Below, in pieces: positions 9,092-17,479 of a stretch of 64,000 bases of DNA. Positions within the stretch are counted from its first letter, which is position 1, and every line of letters begins with the position of its first letter. Origin of the DNA: Larkinella sp. C7 (lineage in GTDB: Bacteria > Bacteroidota > Bacteroidia > Cytophagales > Spirosomataceae); NCBI RefSeq assembly GCF_006149005.1, contig NZ_VBSL01000002.1, positions 547,466 to 611,465 on the forward strand, written 5' to 3'. A program made the translations under genes and the position numbers. Below the pieces are notes generated by a model. That model had not been told where the DNA came from. It saw nothing but the letters and a program-made list of their open reading frames with translations, and did no database searches.

Positions 9092-9667
9092 ATGAAAAAA
9101 ACCGGTTTATTATTCGGATTCCTTTTCCTGGCAATGGCCGGGGCAAATGCCCAGACGTTCCGCGGCCTCGACAAATCGCCGATGGACATGGCCTACTACC
9201 CGGACGACTATGCCCACGACCGCAAGTTCGCCCCGGCCAAAATCGGCACCGACAAAGCGATGGTGCGGATTACCTACAGCCGTCCGGCGAAAAATGGCCG
9301 CGAAATTTTCGGGACCAAACTGGCGCCGTACGGAAAGGTCTGGCGGGTGGGTGCCAACGAAGCCCCGGAAATCAAATTTTACCAGGATGTGACGTTTGGT
9401 GACAAAAAAGTAAAAGCGGGGAATTACGCGCTGCTGGCCATTCCGACCGAAAAAGAATGGACGCTCATCCTCAGTTCCGACCTGGACCAGTGGGGTGCCT
9501 ATAGCTACAATGAAGCCCTGGATGTGGCCCGGGTGACCGTACCCGTTCAAAAGCTGGACACGGTGCTTGAGAATTTCTCGATCCAGTTGACCAAAAAAGA
9601 CGCTAAAACCGCGACCCTGTCCATGGGTTGGGACACCACGCTGGTGACGGTGCCGGTTTCCTGGTAA
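9092..9667 (+). CDS. DUF2911 secreted protein
   Basis: A 191-aa protein with a Sec signal peptide (residues 1-20, ending GANAQ). The body carries the DUF2911 pattern: RITYSRPAKNGREIFG, LAPYGKVWRVGANEAPEI, a central KAGNYALLAIPTEKEWTLI, and a final SMGWDTTLVTVPV. The family is common in Bacteroidota and has no established activity. Predicted location is the periplasm or outside the cell. It follows the MBL-fold gene closely and may share its transcript. Confidence 0.85.
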   Translation: MKKTGLLFGFLFLAMAGANAQTFRGLDKSPMDMAYYPDDYAHDRKFAPAKIGTDKAMVRITYSRPAKNGREIFGTKLAPYGKVWRVGANEAPEIKFYQDVTFGDKKVKAGNYALLAIPTEKEWTLILSSDLDQWGAYSYNEALDVARVTVPVQKLDTVLENFSIQLTKKDAKTATLSMGWDTTLVTVPVSW

Positions 9668-9702
9668 GCCGGACGACGGTTTTGATAGGTTGACAGGCCC
9701 GG

Positions 9703-11364
9703 TCAGTCCGTCTTACTGATCCGTACGGTTTGCGAACGATGTCCACTGGTGGCCCGAAGCAAGAGAATGCCCGTGGGCATTGTTCGCACGTCAAACCGGT
9801 GCTGTTCGGCAGGTTGTGCGGATTCGATGTTTTTCGACTCGATTGTTTGCCCCAGCAGATTGGTCAGTTGTAGGGAAAGCGGCTGCCCGTTTACACCCCG
9901 GATTTCAACCGTAACCACGTCAGGCGTCGGGTTTTTCAATACCGTTACGGCCAGGTCAACGGCTGGTTCGATGCCAACGCCCTCCCGGCCCACCGGACAG
10001 GCGTAACAGGGCGCTATTTTGCATAATTCATAGTTATTGGGATTGGCCGCCATGTTGGTTTCGTTGTTTCCATAAAACAGAACCATATTGCCAAAACCGG
10101 TAAATCCCTGAGGATCCCGGTAGGCACTGGAAGAACTGGATACCGGTTGGGTACCCGCACTGGTTCCATCCGACTTCCAGGGACCGGTATTATTGAAATA
10201 AAGCCAGTTTCCAATGGCACGAAGATGATTGGGGGGCAGCGACTTGACTTTCAGCGTACCGGCATAGGTTCCGTTCGATTTCCAGAAGGCATAGCCCGTT
10301 CCGTCGTCGGCCCCAAAGTAGAGCTGGTTCTGAAAAGCCGTCAGATTGTACGGTTGTGAATCACCGGACGTATTGATGTTCCGCACCAAAACCGTTCCGG
10401 CGGCTGTGCCGTCCGACTTCCAGAGTTCCTGTCCGGAAGCCGGGCTATTCCCACTAAAAAAGAGCGTATTACCCACCGCCGTCAGTTCGCTGAGTAAGCC
10501 CGAGCCATAGGACGAACTATTCCAGGTATCTTTTACCAACTCCGTGCCTGCCGTCGTGCCGTCCGATTTCCAGAGTTTTGTCCCGCTGGTACCATCGTAG
10601 GCGGTAAAAAATAGCAGCCCGTTGCAAAGAGTCAGTTCGGCCGGAGAACTGCTTCCGCTGGGGTTAATGTCTTTGACAAGCTGCGTACCGGCAGTGGTAC
10701 CATCCGAAACCCACAGTTCGGAATTGTTTGATCCATCGGTGGCGGTGAAATACAGTTTGCCGTTGAATAACACCGGATAAAACAGATCGCCCGCGTTTCC
10801 GTTCGGGTTGATGTCTTTGACCAATCGGGTACCGGCGGCCGTCCCGTCCGTTTTCCATAATTCTTTTCCAACCGATCCGTTAGTGGCAAAAAAGAAAAGT
10901 ATGTTGCCATTGGCGACCATACTCGACGGAGAAGCATCGCCCGACGGGTTGATTTCCCGAACCATCTGCGTTCCACTGGCGGTTCCGTCGGTTTTCCACA
11001 ACTCCCGTCCGTGGGAGCCGTTGTCGGCCGAAAAATAAAGTGTGCCGTTCATGACCGCAAACTGCGAAGGCGTGGACGACCCCTGCGTATTGATATTTTT
11101 GAGCATTGTCGTACCCGACTCCGTTCCGTTGGTAACCCAAAGTTCGTTGCCATAGACACCATCGTTGGCCGAAAAATACGCTTTACCCCCAAATTCGATG
11201 ATCGTGCCGCCGGTGACACCGGTTCCGTACGGGTTGATATCTTTAACGCGCGTTACGTAATAGGACGGCGTGGGTGTCGGCATGTATTGCGCCACCACCG
11301 GAGAAATGAGAGTGGGGCTGATGAACAGCAGCGGGGCGAAAAAAAACCGGTAAAGTTGATTCAT
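9703..11364 (-). CDS. ELWxxDGT-repeat secreted protein with T9SS-type C-terminus
   Basis: About 553 aa. I start it at MNQLYRFFF (11362-11364), which places a signal peptide at the N-terminus; the longer frame adds 16 polar residues. Residues 40-400 contain repeated ELWKTDGTASGT / LVKDINPSG units spaced about 45-50 residues, the ELWxxDGT repeat thought to form beta-propellers. The last 90 residues (from AVTVLKNPTP to TVRISKTD) resemble a type A T9SS sorting domain. The protein is therefore predicted to be exported through the outer membrane by the type IX system. It stands alone and converges on the DUF2911 gene. Confidence 0.85.
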   Translation of the reverse strand: MNQLYRFFFAPLLFISPTLISPVVAQYMPTPTPSYYVTRVKDINPYGTGVTGGTIIEFGGKAYFSANDGVYGNELWVTNGTESGTTMLKNINTQGSSTPSQFAVMNGTLYFSADNGSHGRELWKTDGTASGTQMVREINPSGDASPSSMVANGNILFFFATNGSVGKELWKTDGTAAGTRLVKDINPNGNAGDLFYPVLFNGKLYFTATDGSNNSELWVSDGTTAGTQLVKDINPSGSSSPAELTLCNGLLFFTAYDGTSGTKLWKSDGTTAGTELVKDTWNSSSYGSGLLSELTAVGNTLFFSGNSPASGQELWKSDGTAAGTVLVRNINTSGDSQPYNLTAFQNQLYFGADDGTGYAFWKSNGTYAGTLKVKSLPPNHLRAIGNWLYFNNTGPWKSDGTSAGTQPVSSSSSAYRDPQGFTGFGNMVLFYGNNETNMAANPNNYELCKIAPCYACPVGREGVGIEPAVDLAVTVLKNPTPDVVTVEIRGVNGQPLSLQLTNLLGQTIESKNIESAQPAEQHRFDVRTMPTGILLLRATSGHRSQTVRISKTD

Positions 11365-11455
11365 TGTGTTGAGGTTGACAGGGTGTGCGATCCTGAACAA
11401 ACTTACTGACAACCAACGGGTTTGTCAATCCTTTTTGAGTTTGCGGCTATGCCGG

Positions 11456-11785
11456 TCAATGGCCGGTTACTTTAGAAAACAGGTTCATTACCAACACCCC
11501 CGCAATGATGAGAATCATACCGATGATGGCGGGCGTATCCGGAACCTGTTTAAACAGAAAAACGCCCACCACCGCCGTCAGCACAATCCCGACACCGGAC
11601 CAGACGGCATATGCCACCCCGATCGGCAACGACCGCAGGGCCAGACTTAACAAGTAAAACGAGATCAGATAACCTGCGATGGTAATCAGACTTGGCACCA
11701 ACTTCGTGAATTGCTGAGATGCATTAAGGGCGCTGGTTGCCACCACTTCGGCAACGATGGCCGCGAATAAAAAGAGGTATTTCAT
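11456..11785 (-). CDS. small multidrug resistance (SMR) efflux transporter, EmrE/QacE-like
   Basis: A 109-aa protein with four hydrophobic helices, the standard SMR length. The conserved membrane-embedded Glu is at residue 13 (VAEVVATSAL). Later motifs match EmrE closely: LPIGVAYAVWSGVGIVL, PAIIGMILIIAGVLVMNL and the terminal SKVTGH. SMR proteins are dimeric H+-coupled exporters of cationic drugs in the inner membrane. The WSGVGIVL form favours the EmrE/QacE type over SugE/Gdx, but specificity is not proven. It stands alone; the next 890 bp toward higher coordinates hold no intact gene. Confidence 0.9.
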   Translation of the reverse strand: MKYLFLFAAIVAEVVATSALNASQQFTKLVPSLITIAGYLISFYLLSLALRSLPIGVAYAVWSGVGIVLTAVVGVFLFKQVPDTPAIIGMILIIAGVLVMNLFSKVTGH

Positions 11786-12132
11786 GGGGTTACTGCGGGG
11801 CGGTTTTCAGTAAATTGAATGATTCATAACCCCTTCCGGGCGTATTTGTGGGCAAAAATTGAATATAGGTCATTTTGGAGGTAAAAAAAATTGACCTTTG
11901 CCGAGAAGATGCGGCTAATTTGTATCGATCAATTAAGCGATCAAAACTACATCAGAAAAGCTCCGGCACTCCGTTTTCTTTGCCATTTTCTTGCCATTCT
12001 TGCAGAAAGTCACAAAAGCGAAGGTTCTATCGATCAAGACGGGGTTTGTAGGACTGGTTCAGAAAGGTAGATCGTTTAGGCTCTTGCCTGCTCAATATCT
12101 AGACATGCGTTGCTGCTCTTCGCAGGAAAGCG
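11786..12132. other. intergenic, no gene seen
   Basis: No supported gene. The sequence is more AT-rich than the host average and lies beside pseudogene debris. I see no convincing promoter or terminator beyond the promoter region expected for the SMR gene. Confidence 0.4.
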
Positions 12133-12363
12133 TCAGCATCTGTTTAACTTTTCCTGGCTAAAGAGACTATTCCTGGCTGCCACCGCCACCTTGTAATACC
12201 GCAGGGCGTGGGTGTTGTCTCGTGCCTCGTAAAGCTGCACCAGCAACTCACTGACGGGCAGAATACCGGGAGGGATTGATCATATCGGGGATTGTCCCCG
12301 CCGGAACAGCCAACTTGTAGGTGGTTATACTTCGCGCAAGGTGCGGATAGCACCATTGTAGTC
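12133..12363 (-). pseudogene. remnant of a TPR histidine-kinase gene
   Basis: On the minus strand, 12361-12331 encodes DYNGAIRTLRE, a typical TPR fragment, and then the frame breaks. A second frame (12276-12133) encodes PVSELLVQLYEARDN followed by HALRYYKVAVAARNSLFSQEK. This resembles the last TPR before the transmembrane helix of TPR sensor kinases such as the intact one at 55615-57684. It then runs into a stop. Two frames and no surrounding gene indicate decay. It may be a relic of a sensor gene once located here. Confidence 0.5.
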
Positions 12364-12675
12364 TTTACTAAAAAGTTACATCAGAAAACTACAACTATAG
12401 GATGATAGACTTCATTAAAATCAGAAATGATGGTCAAAAGAATCCTTTGGTCACCTATCTACCTGGCCCATAGTGGTATTTTGAGTTTCTACTGGCAGAC
12501 CAAAAAACAAGCCGAATAAATTATATGCCGGTAAATAAAACCGATAGAAGCCGTTTCTTCATTGAGTCGAAGATTGACGTTATCTGCTGAAATTTGATCG
12601 AAGGCAAACGAACAGATTATTCGTTTTTGGGCTAACATATCTAAGAGTACCACTTTCTGTATAGTTATTATTACG
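12364..12675. other. intergenic, no gene seen
   Basis: AT-rich stretch downstream of the propeller-YceI gene with no supported reading frame. No obvious hairpin terminator was found. Confidence 0.4.
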
Positions 12676-14325
12676 CTATTTTTTTGCTACGATTTTCATA
12701 AGGAGTTTAACGTCGTCCAAAATTGCATTACCAGACTTAGACTGATAAAAGTGCTTTTCTGATGCATAATTGATCCCCCAATCTGTTCGATCAATGATCA
12801 GCGTGCCATTCAACTCGACAGTTCCGTCCATTCCGTCCTTAAAATACATTTTGGCTGGAAAAGTAACAGCTTTCGTGATGCCTTCAATGGTTAGGTTCCC
12901 TGTAACTTTTATATTTCCATCATTAACTCTTATACTTCCATCATTAACTTTTACATTTCCATCATTGCCTGTTTCAACCTTCGTAATTGCGAATGTAGAA
13001 ACAGGGAATTTTTTGACATCAAAAAATGCAGGCATTTTATTGAGTGAACGTTGATCAACAAAATTTTCAATTGTATTCATATCGACTCCAATGGCACCAC
13101 CCACCAAATGACGGTTTTCGATCAACAATTCTCCTTTTAAAAGATCCACTTTTCCTGTATTGGAACCATCACCAAGAAACTTAGAACCTGCCCATTCACC
13201 AAGTAGCCAAGAAGCTTTCCATATTACAACACTTTGCTTCGTATCAATGATATATTTTTTCTGACCTTCTTTATTATAAAAGTCCGTGATGGTCTTTCCA
13301 TCATAACGATACACTCCAGTCGCATCTCCAAACCAGACACTTCCATCGTTCGCTTCCAAAAGCCCCAGAAAAGCATTCCCTGACCTAATTTCGGTTACCG
13401 TGGGCTTATTACCATACAAAGACTTTGCATCATAACGTGAAAGTGCCTGAAACGTCGAATTAGCAGGATTTACCGGACCCGTAGTCCAGATGTCGCCTTT
13501 TTTATCTTCGATGATGGCATAAGCACCTCTCTCCGATACCTTCGTAAAAGTACTATCGTCATAGCGCCAGAGGCCACCGGGCAGACGGCCTCCTTTAAAG
13601 CCATTGAAACCGCTGAGCCAAATATTGCCTTTTCTATCTTCCATGATACCCCAAACCTCAAGAAAGGGCTCGCCCTGGTGGGTTAAAGTGGTAAATTTTT
13701 TCCCGTCATAAACAAAGGCCTCGCCCCTGGCACCAACCCATAATTTCCCGGTTTTATCTTCAATTATGGTAGTAATATCATTATTCAAATGCCCGTCTTT
13801 ATAAAAAAGTGGTTCGTTCGGGTTTTTAAAATTTCGAAAAGACTTCCCGTCGTAACGGCTCAGGCCGTTCCCCGTGCCGAACCAAATAATACCGGCTTTA
13901 TCTTCATAAACAGACATAACCCGGTTATCTGCAAGTCCATCCCTGGTAGTGAAATGTTGAAAGGATTTGCCGTTGTTATAATAAACGCCTGAATCAGTAG
14001 TAGCGAACCAAAGATTTCCTTTGCGATCTTCCAGGACGTCCCAGAATCTGTGCTGACTTATTTTACTTGTAAGATTAATAAAAGATTTTCCAACTGCCCG
14101 TCTGGGATCGTATCGAAAAACATCACCAAATAATGAGTTATTAGGTCCAGCAATCAAAATGGTACCATTTCTTCCTTTTTTTATATTTCGAACCATTATG
14201 TTAGGCCCTATGTCTTTAATTTCGGTCTTGATATCATCGTTTGGTAAGTTTGTTTGATTTTGTCCACAGGAAGTGCAAAAAACTAATACCAGGAACAAAA
14301 GATATACGTGCACGAGTTTATTCAT
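12676..14325 (-). CDS. lipoprotein: two-component-type beta-propeller fused to a YceI-like domain
   Basis: About 549 aa, starting at MNKLVHVYLL (14323-14325) with a lipoprotein signal (FCTSC). Residues 50-360 contain repeats such as DVLEDRKGNLWFATTDSGVY and SVYEDKAGIIWFGTGNGLSR. These are the Reg_prop units that form periplasmic sensor propellers of hybrid two-component proteins. No kinase follows. Instead residues from about 365 on (IWKASWLLGEWAGSKFLG, GDLTIEGITKAVTFPAKM-like, RTDWGINYASEKHF) match a Bacteroidota YceI-like lipocalin-fold domain. Three 7-residue repeats (GNDGNVK, VNDGSIR, VNDGNIK) lie inside this domain. The gene is more AT-rich than its host neighbours and sits in a decayed zone, so lateral origin is possible. 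Confidence 0.75.
   Translation of the reverse strand: MNKLVHVYLLFLVLVFCTSCGQNQTNLPNDDIKTEIKDIGPNIMVRNIKKGRNGTILIAGPNNSLFGDVFRYDPRRAVGKSFINLTSKISQHRFWDVLEDRKGNLWFATTDSGVYYNNGKSFQHFTTRDGLADNRVMSVYEDKAGIIWFGTGNGLSRYDGKSFRNFKNPNEPLFYKDGHLNNDITTIIEDKTGKLWVGARGEAFVYDGKKFTTLTHQGEPFLEVWGIMEDRKGNIWLSGFNGFKGGRLPGGLWRYDDSTFTKVSERGAYAIIEDKKGDIWTTGPVNPANSTFQALSRYDAKSLYGNKPTVTEIRSGNAFLGLLEANDGSVWFGDATGVYRYDGKTITDFYNKEGQKKYIIDTKQSVVIWKASWLLGEWAGSKFLGDGSNTGKVDLLKGELLIENRHLVGGAIGVDMNTIENFVDQRSLNKMPAFFDVKKFPVSTFAITKVETGNDGNVKVNDGSIRVNDGNIKVTGNLTIEGITKAVTFPAKMYFKDGMDGTVELNGTLIIDRTDWGINYASEKHFYQSKSGNAILDDVKLLMKIVAKK
12909..12971. repeat. three 21-bp tandem repeats inside the YceI-like domain
   Basis: Units 12909-12929, 12930-12950 and 12951-12971 share the core TCCATCATT. 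Each encodes one VNDGNIK-like heptad on the minus strand, so copy-number changes would keep the frame. The second unit differs from the first at two positions and the third is more diverged. Confidence 0.8.
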
Positions 14326-14665
14326 TTCATTTTTTGTTTTCAAGGATTTTAACCACTGCGGTGGCCGCAAAGCTAAAAGCTTTTAGCCTGCCCTCTGTTA
14401 AGGAGCTGTAAAAGAAGATTAACGAAATGTAAATGCCGCTTTTATGCAATGTGGTCAATGTCGTGAATGCCATCAACGTCGTCGAAACGATTGCAACCTC
14501 AAAAAATGTTAGACAAGGGCGGTTTATGGATGGAACTGGGGAAACTGCTTAACCTGTGGCTGGATTTCAATATGCGCCGGAAGGTCGGCACGATTGATTT
14601 GGTAAATGATGTGCCAGTGTAGCCCATTCCGGCGGTACCGGGTAAATACCAGACGCCATGCTTTC
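14326..14665. other. intergenic, decayed sequence
   Basis: No intact gene. On the minus strand a stop-free stretch at about 14650-14520 encodes AWRLVFTRYRRNGLHWH and onward to a stop. Its origin is unrecognised and it has no start, so it is probably debris continuing from the integrase remnant in another frame. Confidence 0.35.
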
Positions 14666-14866
14666 TTAGCAATTGATGCTGTTTCCGGAAAGTACGACGC
14701 GTTTACGAACGACTCGTTGCTTTTTTATCGACCATATTCCGTATTCGACGACCCATTGTTTGGACAAATCGTTGTCTTCCGGTTTCGATAGAAATGGGTC
14801 TTTATAGGGGTATTTTGCGGTGGTATGGGTGTTTCTGACATTAAAATCTTCACTTTTCTTTGCCAT
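14666..14866 (-). pseudogene. N-terminal remnant of a second tyrosine recombinase
   Basis: A frame starting at ATG 14864-14866 encodes about 66 aa. It contains DLSKQWVVEYGIWSIKKQ and then RVVRKRVVLSG. The DLSKxWxVEYxVW...LVRKR pattern is typical of the N-terminal arm-binding domain of Bacteroidota tyrosine recombinases. The frame stops after SINC with no SAM-like or catalytic domain downstream. It begins 59 bp beyond the left attachment repeat and points away from it, as an integrase of an earlier element in the same tmRNA site would. The homology is by eye and moderate. Confidence 0.45.
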
Positions 14867-14886
14867 TTTTGAGGATATGGCAATAA

Positions 14887-14919
14887 AAAGCCCTGCAAAT
14901 ACTTGATTTACAGGGCTTT
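14887..14919 (-). terminator. hairpin terminator left of the island, probable former tmRNA terminator
   Basis: Arms AAAGCCCTG (14887-14895) and CAGGGCTTT (14911-14919) pair perfectly, extended by CAAAT/ATTTA with one mismatch. On the minus strand the hairpin is followed by TTATTG. It lies 5 bp beyond the left copy of the tmRNA 3' end, exactly where the tmRNA terminator would have been before the island inserted. Confidence 0.6.
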
Positions 14920-14924
14920 GTGAA

Positions 14925-14937
14925 GTGGAGACGCAGG
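14925..14937. repeat. left attachment site, GTGGAGACGCAGG
   Basis: This 13-bp sequence is identical to 24369-24381, which covers the last 12 nt of the tmRNA gene. Similarity ends sharply on both sides of the two copies. It is the expected product of tyrosine-recombinase integration at the 3' end of ssrA and marks the left boundary of a 9.4-kb island. Confidence 0.8.
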
Positions 14938-15178
14938 TACCAAACATTACCATAGCTATCCTACTAGCATTCAGTCTTTTATAAAAATTTCTATGCAAAG
15001 TGTAACCCGATAATTTCACGATTTGTAATTGTGATTATCGTGGAAAGGCCTTAGAACATGCTACTGTGGTTGTTTTTATATGTCACCAGCAGTTAAAAAG
15101 TTACCTCAGTTGTCACTCTATCTACCTCATAGAAAATGCATTTAGCATAATTGCATTACTTCACCAGCTTGCTAATCC
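14938..15178. other. left end of the island, non-coding
   Basis: No gene is supported. An imperfect inverted repeat (CGATAAT ... ATTATCG) lies near 15009-15042 and could be an arm-type recombinase site. The rest shows no clear structure. Confidence 0.35.
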
Positions 15179-15778
15179 CTACTTTAAACTTCTGTCTTTC
15201 TGCGCATTATGCATCAATAACAGCTTTGCCATTCTACCTGAAGCATCAATAATATCTTGTTGAAGCATGTCTTTAAAGAAGCTGTATAAGAGGGGATGAT
15301 CGTTAAACATGATTTCAAAAATCGTCATTAACTCCTTGTCTGTGAAAATTGTGGTGTACATGATAAGAAGCTCATCATCTTCCACCAACTGTTTTTCCCC
15401 CAATTCTGCTTTTTCACCGATACTATTGATGATTGAATAAAAAATTATACTTAAGCGATAAGTCTTTCGCTTTAAATCTTCTACATAATCTTGAGCAATA
15501 TCACGAGCGGTAGTGAGTTCCTTTATCTTGTCCTGTAACTTACGAATACTATGCTTTTCTACAGCTTCGGTACCTTTTTCTTCCCCCCAATTAAGTAAAT
15601 CTGACCGGCTCACACCCAAAGCCATTGCAATGCTATCAACCTGCTCGATAGTCATTTTATCACCCCTGTTCTCAAGTCTGTGATACGAAGATGGTTCAAT
15701 GTCTAATCGTCTAGCTATCTCTGCTTGTGCTATGCCCTTCTGGGTACGTATAGCTTTTATGTTATCTGAAATGCTCAC
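15179..15778 (-). CDS. XRE-family transcriptional regulator (probable island repressor)
   Basis: A 199-aa protein with an N-terminal HTH_3/XRE domain at residues 5-62 (NIKAIRTQKGIAQAEIARRL, SSYHRLENRGDKMTIEQV). A coiled-coil linker follows at about residues 75-110 (IRKLQDKIKELTTARDIAQD) and then a helical C-terminal domain of unknown type. It is divergent from the small Cro-like gene at 15914, in the arrangement of a phage or satellite repressor switch. Palindromes lie in the intergenic region. It probably represses the integrase/replication operon; this is inferred from context. Confidence 0.8.
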   Translation of the reverse strand: MSISDNIKAIRTQKGIAQAEIARRLDIEPSSYHRLENRGDKMTIEQVDSIAMALGVSRSDLLNWGEEKGTEAVEKHSIRKLQDKIKELTTARDIAQDYVEDLKRKTYRLSIIFYSIINSIGEKAELGEKQLVEDDELLIMYTTIFTDKELMTIFEIMFNDHPLLYSFFKDMLQQDIIDASGRMAKLLLMHNAQKDRSLK

Positions 15779-15824
15779 ATTCTTAGCGTTTTACGCAATA
15801 TTATTCATTAAAAGCCTAACGTTC

Positions 15825-15842
15825 ATTAACACAAATGTTAAT
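15825..15842. promoter_or_regulatory. candidate operator 1 (ATTAACA-caaa-TGTTAAT)
   Basis: A perfect 7-bp inverted repeat with a 4-bp spacer, 47 bp upstream of the XRE gene start and between the divergent regulators. Size and place fit an XRE dimer operator. Confidence 0.55.
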
Positions 15843-15879
15843 TATTTTTTACAAAAAAGTTGCCTTCAATTATCATAAT

Positions 15880-15904
15880 AGCTAATGTTGTGAACAAATT
15901 AGCT
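15880..15904. promoter_or_regulatory. candidate operator 2 (AGCTAAT ... ATTAGCT)
   Basis: A perfect 7-bp inverted repeat with an 11-bp spacer, ending 9 bp before the chosen start of the small Cro-like gene. It supports the start at 15914 rather than the upstream ATG at 15860. Confidence 0.45.
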
Positions 15905-15913
15905 AACATCATT

Positions 15914-16129
15914 ATGACAATTGTTAATCCTACTCCAATTTCAGTGGCATATAATGCCTATCAAGACAAGATTGGTGGCCAATTCAGACCCGATCACCGA
16001 TTTTATACTAAAGTAGGTATAAACAGGAAAAGGTTCGGTCAGATTATGCGAGGTGAAAAGCCTTTGTTTGGTTACGAAGTCCGTGCCCTCTCTGATTTTT
16101 TTGGAATACCCGTAACAGACCTGCTGTAA
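15914..16129 (+). CDS. small Cro/excisionase-like HTH protein
   Basis: A 71-aa protein starting MTIVNPTPIS. Residues 30-71 (FYTKVGINRKRFGQIMRG ... ALSDFFGIPVTDLL) form a Cro/XRE-like helix-turn-helix with the usual DLL ending. I reject the start at 15860 because the extra 18 residues are Ile-rich and overlap a palindrome. It is divergent from the XRE repressor and lies 76 bp upstream of the integrase on the same strand. It is probably the antirepressor or directionality factor of the island; the role is inferred. Confidence 0.7.
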   Translation: MTIVNPTPISVAYNAYQDKIGGQFRPDHRFYTKVGINRKRFGQIMRGEKPLFGYEVRALSDFFGIPVTDLL

Positions 16130-16205
16130 GAGCGGAAAGCCCTACTTCCACAAAATGGTAGGGCTTTATCATTTCAAGATTTACAAACTTCAAATTTACT
16201 AATTC

Positions 16206-17477
16206 ATGCTCGATCAATCAACTTACCGTAAAACACAAGAGGCTGTAGAGCGAGGTCAGACCTTTAAAGCTCCGACCTGCCACGTTAGCTTCTTTATCCG
16301 AAAAGCAACGGGCATCATTTCGTTGCGTGTAGTCGTCAATGGTAAACGAGCTACAGACAAATCAACAGGCATTAAAGCAACTGCCGCAACGTTCGACCCC
16401 CAAACGCGAACTCTTTTAAATGATCCGACTAACACAGCGCGGTTACGCACTTTGGAAAGTAACATTCAACGAATTTTTAAAGACCGTGAACTGTCTGACC
16501 GCTCCTTAGACCCCACAATTATCCGAGATATTGCGCTTGGTTTACGTGGGCATGATGAACAAACACCGACGGTAGTAGAAGCTATTGCTTTGTATTCGCA
16601 GTGGCATGAACAGCGGTTCAATACAAAGGAAGTCTCCAATGGAACTATAAAGCGATACCGCACATATCACTCTGTTCTGGAGCGCTTTTTCACATTATAT
16701 CCTAATTACGGCAAAAACTTCAAGTTCAGCCAACTCACCCCGGCCTTACAGTATCATTTGGTTGATGGATACCTGAAATCTGAGAAGAAATATTGCCATA
16801 ACTACGCATTGAAGATATTCCAGTTTTTTCGAGGCATTTTAGAATACGCCATTGCCCACGAGTGGGCTGATCGTAACCCAATCAGACACGTCAGGATTAG
16901 AAAATACTACAAAGATCCTGTGACGCTGACAATGGCCGAATTGGAGAAGCTAAAAACATATCAGTTTGTAGAAGCAAAAGCAAACGAAGTCCGGGATGTT
17001 TTTTTATTCTGCTGCTATACTGGTCTAGCATACGTCGATGTTGCAGAATTGAGTACCAAAGATTTAGCAACTGTTAATGGTGTCCAAAGTATCCTTAAAA
17101 AACGCCATAAAAGTGGGCAACAAGCCTTTATCCCACTCTTTCCAGATGCCCGAGTCATCTTAGACCGCTATCAGCAAAATGAAATGTGCTGTATGAGAAA
17201 CGTACTTCTACCAGTCATGTCAAATCAAAAAATGAATAAATGGCTGAAAATCATAGGCAATATAGCAGGCATTAAAGAATCATTACACACCCACCTAGCT
17301 CGTAAAACCTTTACCATGTACTCTGAAGAATTAGGCTTTACGCTTGATGAAATGGCGGTCATGATGGGCCATGCTAACCCCACCATGACACGGAAGCACT
17401 ATCACGCCAAACGTGCTACGCCTGTGGTTCGACGGTTCCAAACGTTATTTCAGGACGCTACTTTATCTTCTAATTAG
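16206..17477 (+). CDS. int: tyrosine recombinase (island integrase)
   Basis: A 423-aa integrase. Residues 25-110 form the arm-binding domain (SFFIRKATGIISLRVVVNGK), 120-225 the SAM-like core-binding domain, and 240-415 the catalytic domain. The catalytic residues visible are H363 and R366 (HTHLARKTF), H389 (MMGHAN) and Y399 (MTRKHYHAK). The box I Arg is replaced (YTGLAYVDVAEL), as in several Bacteroidota recombinases of the CTnDOT type. It should integrate and excise the island at the ssrA 3' end. The small gene at 17480 follows with only 2 bp between them. Confidence 0.92.
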   Translation: MLDQSTYRKTQEAVERGQTFKAPTCHVSFFIRKATGIISLRVVVNGKRATDKSTGIKATAATFDPQTRTLLNDPTNTARLRTLESNIQRIFKDRELSDRSLDPTIIRDIALGLRGHDEQTPTVVEAIALYSQWHEQRFNTKEVSNGTIKRYRTYHSVLERFFTLYPNYGKNFKFSQLTPALQYHLVDGYLKSEKKYCHNYALKIFQFFRGILEYAIAHEWADRNPIRHVRIRKYYKDPVTLTMAELEKLKTYQFVEAKANEVRDVFLFCCYTGLAYVDVAELSTKDLATVNGVQSILKKRHKSGQQAFIPLFPDARVILDRYQQNEMCCMRNVLLPVMSNQKMNKWLKIIGNIAGIKESLHTHLARKTFTMYSEELGFTLDEMAVMMGHANPTMTRKHYHAKRATPVVRRFQTLFQDATLSSN

Positions 17478-17479
17478 TC

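Noticed and set aside
12144-12356. 70-codon minus-strand frame
   Set aside because: Another frame of the same strand gives recognisable TPR-kinase sequence, so this is a shadow of a pseudogene.
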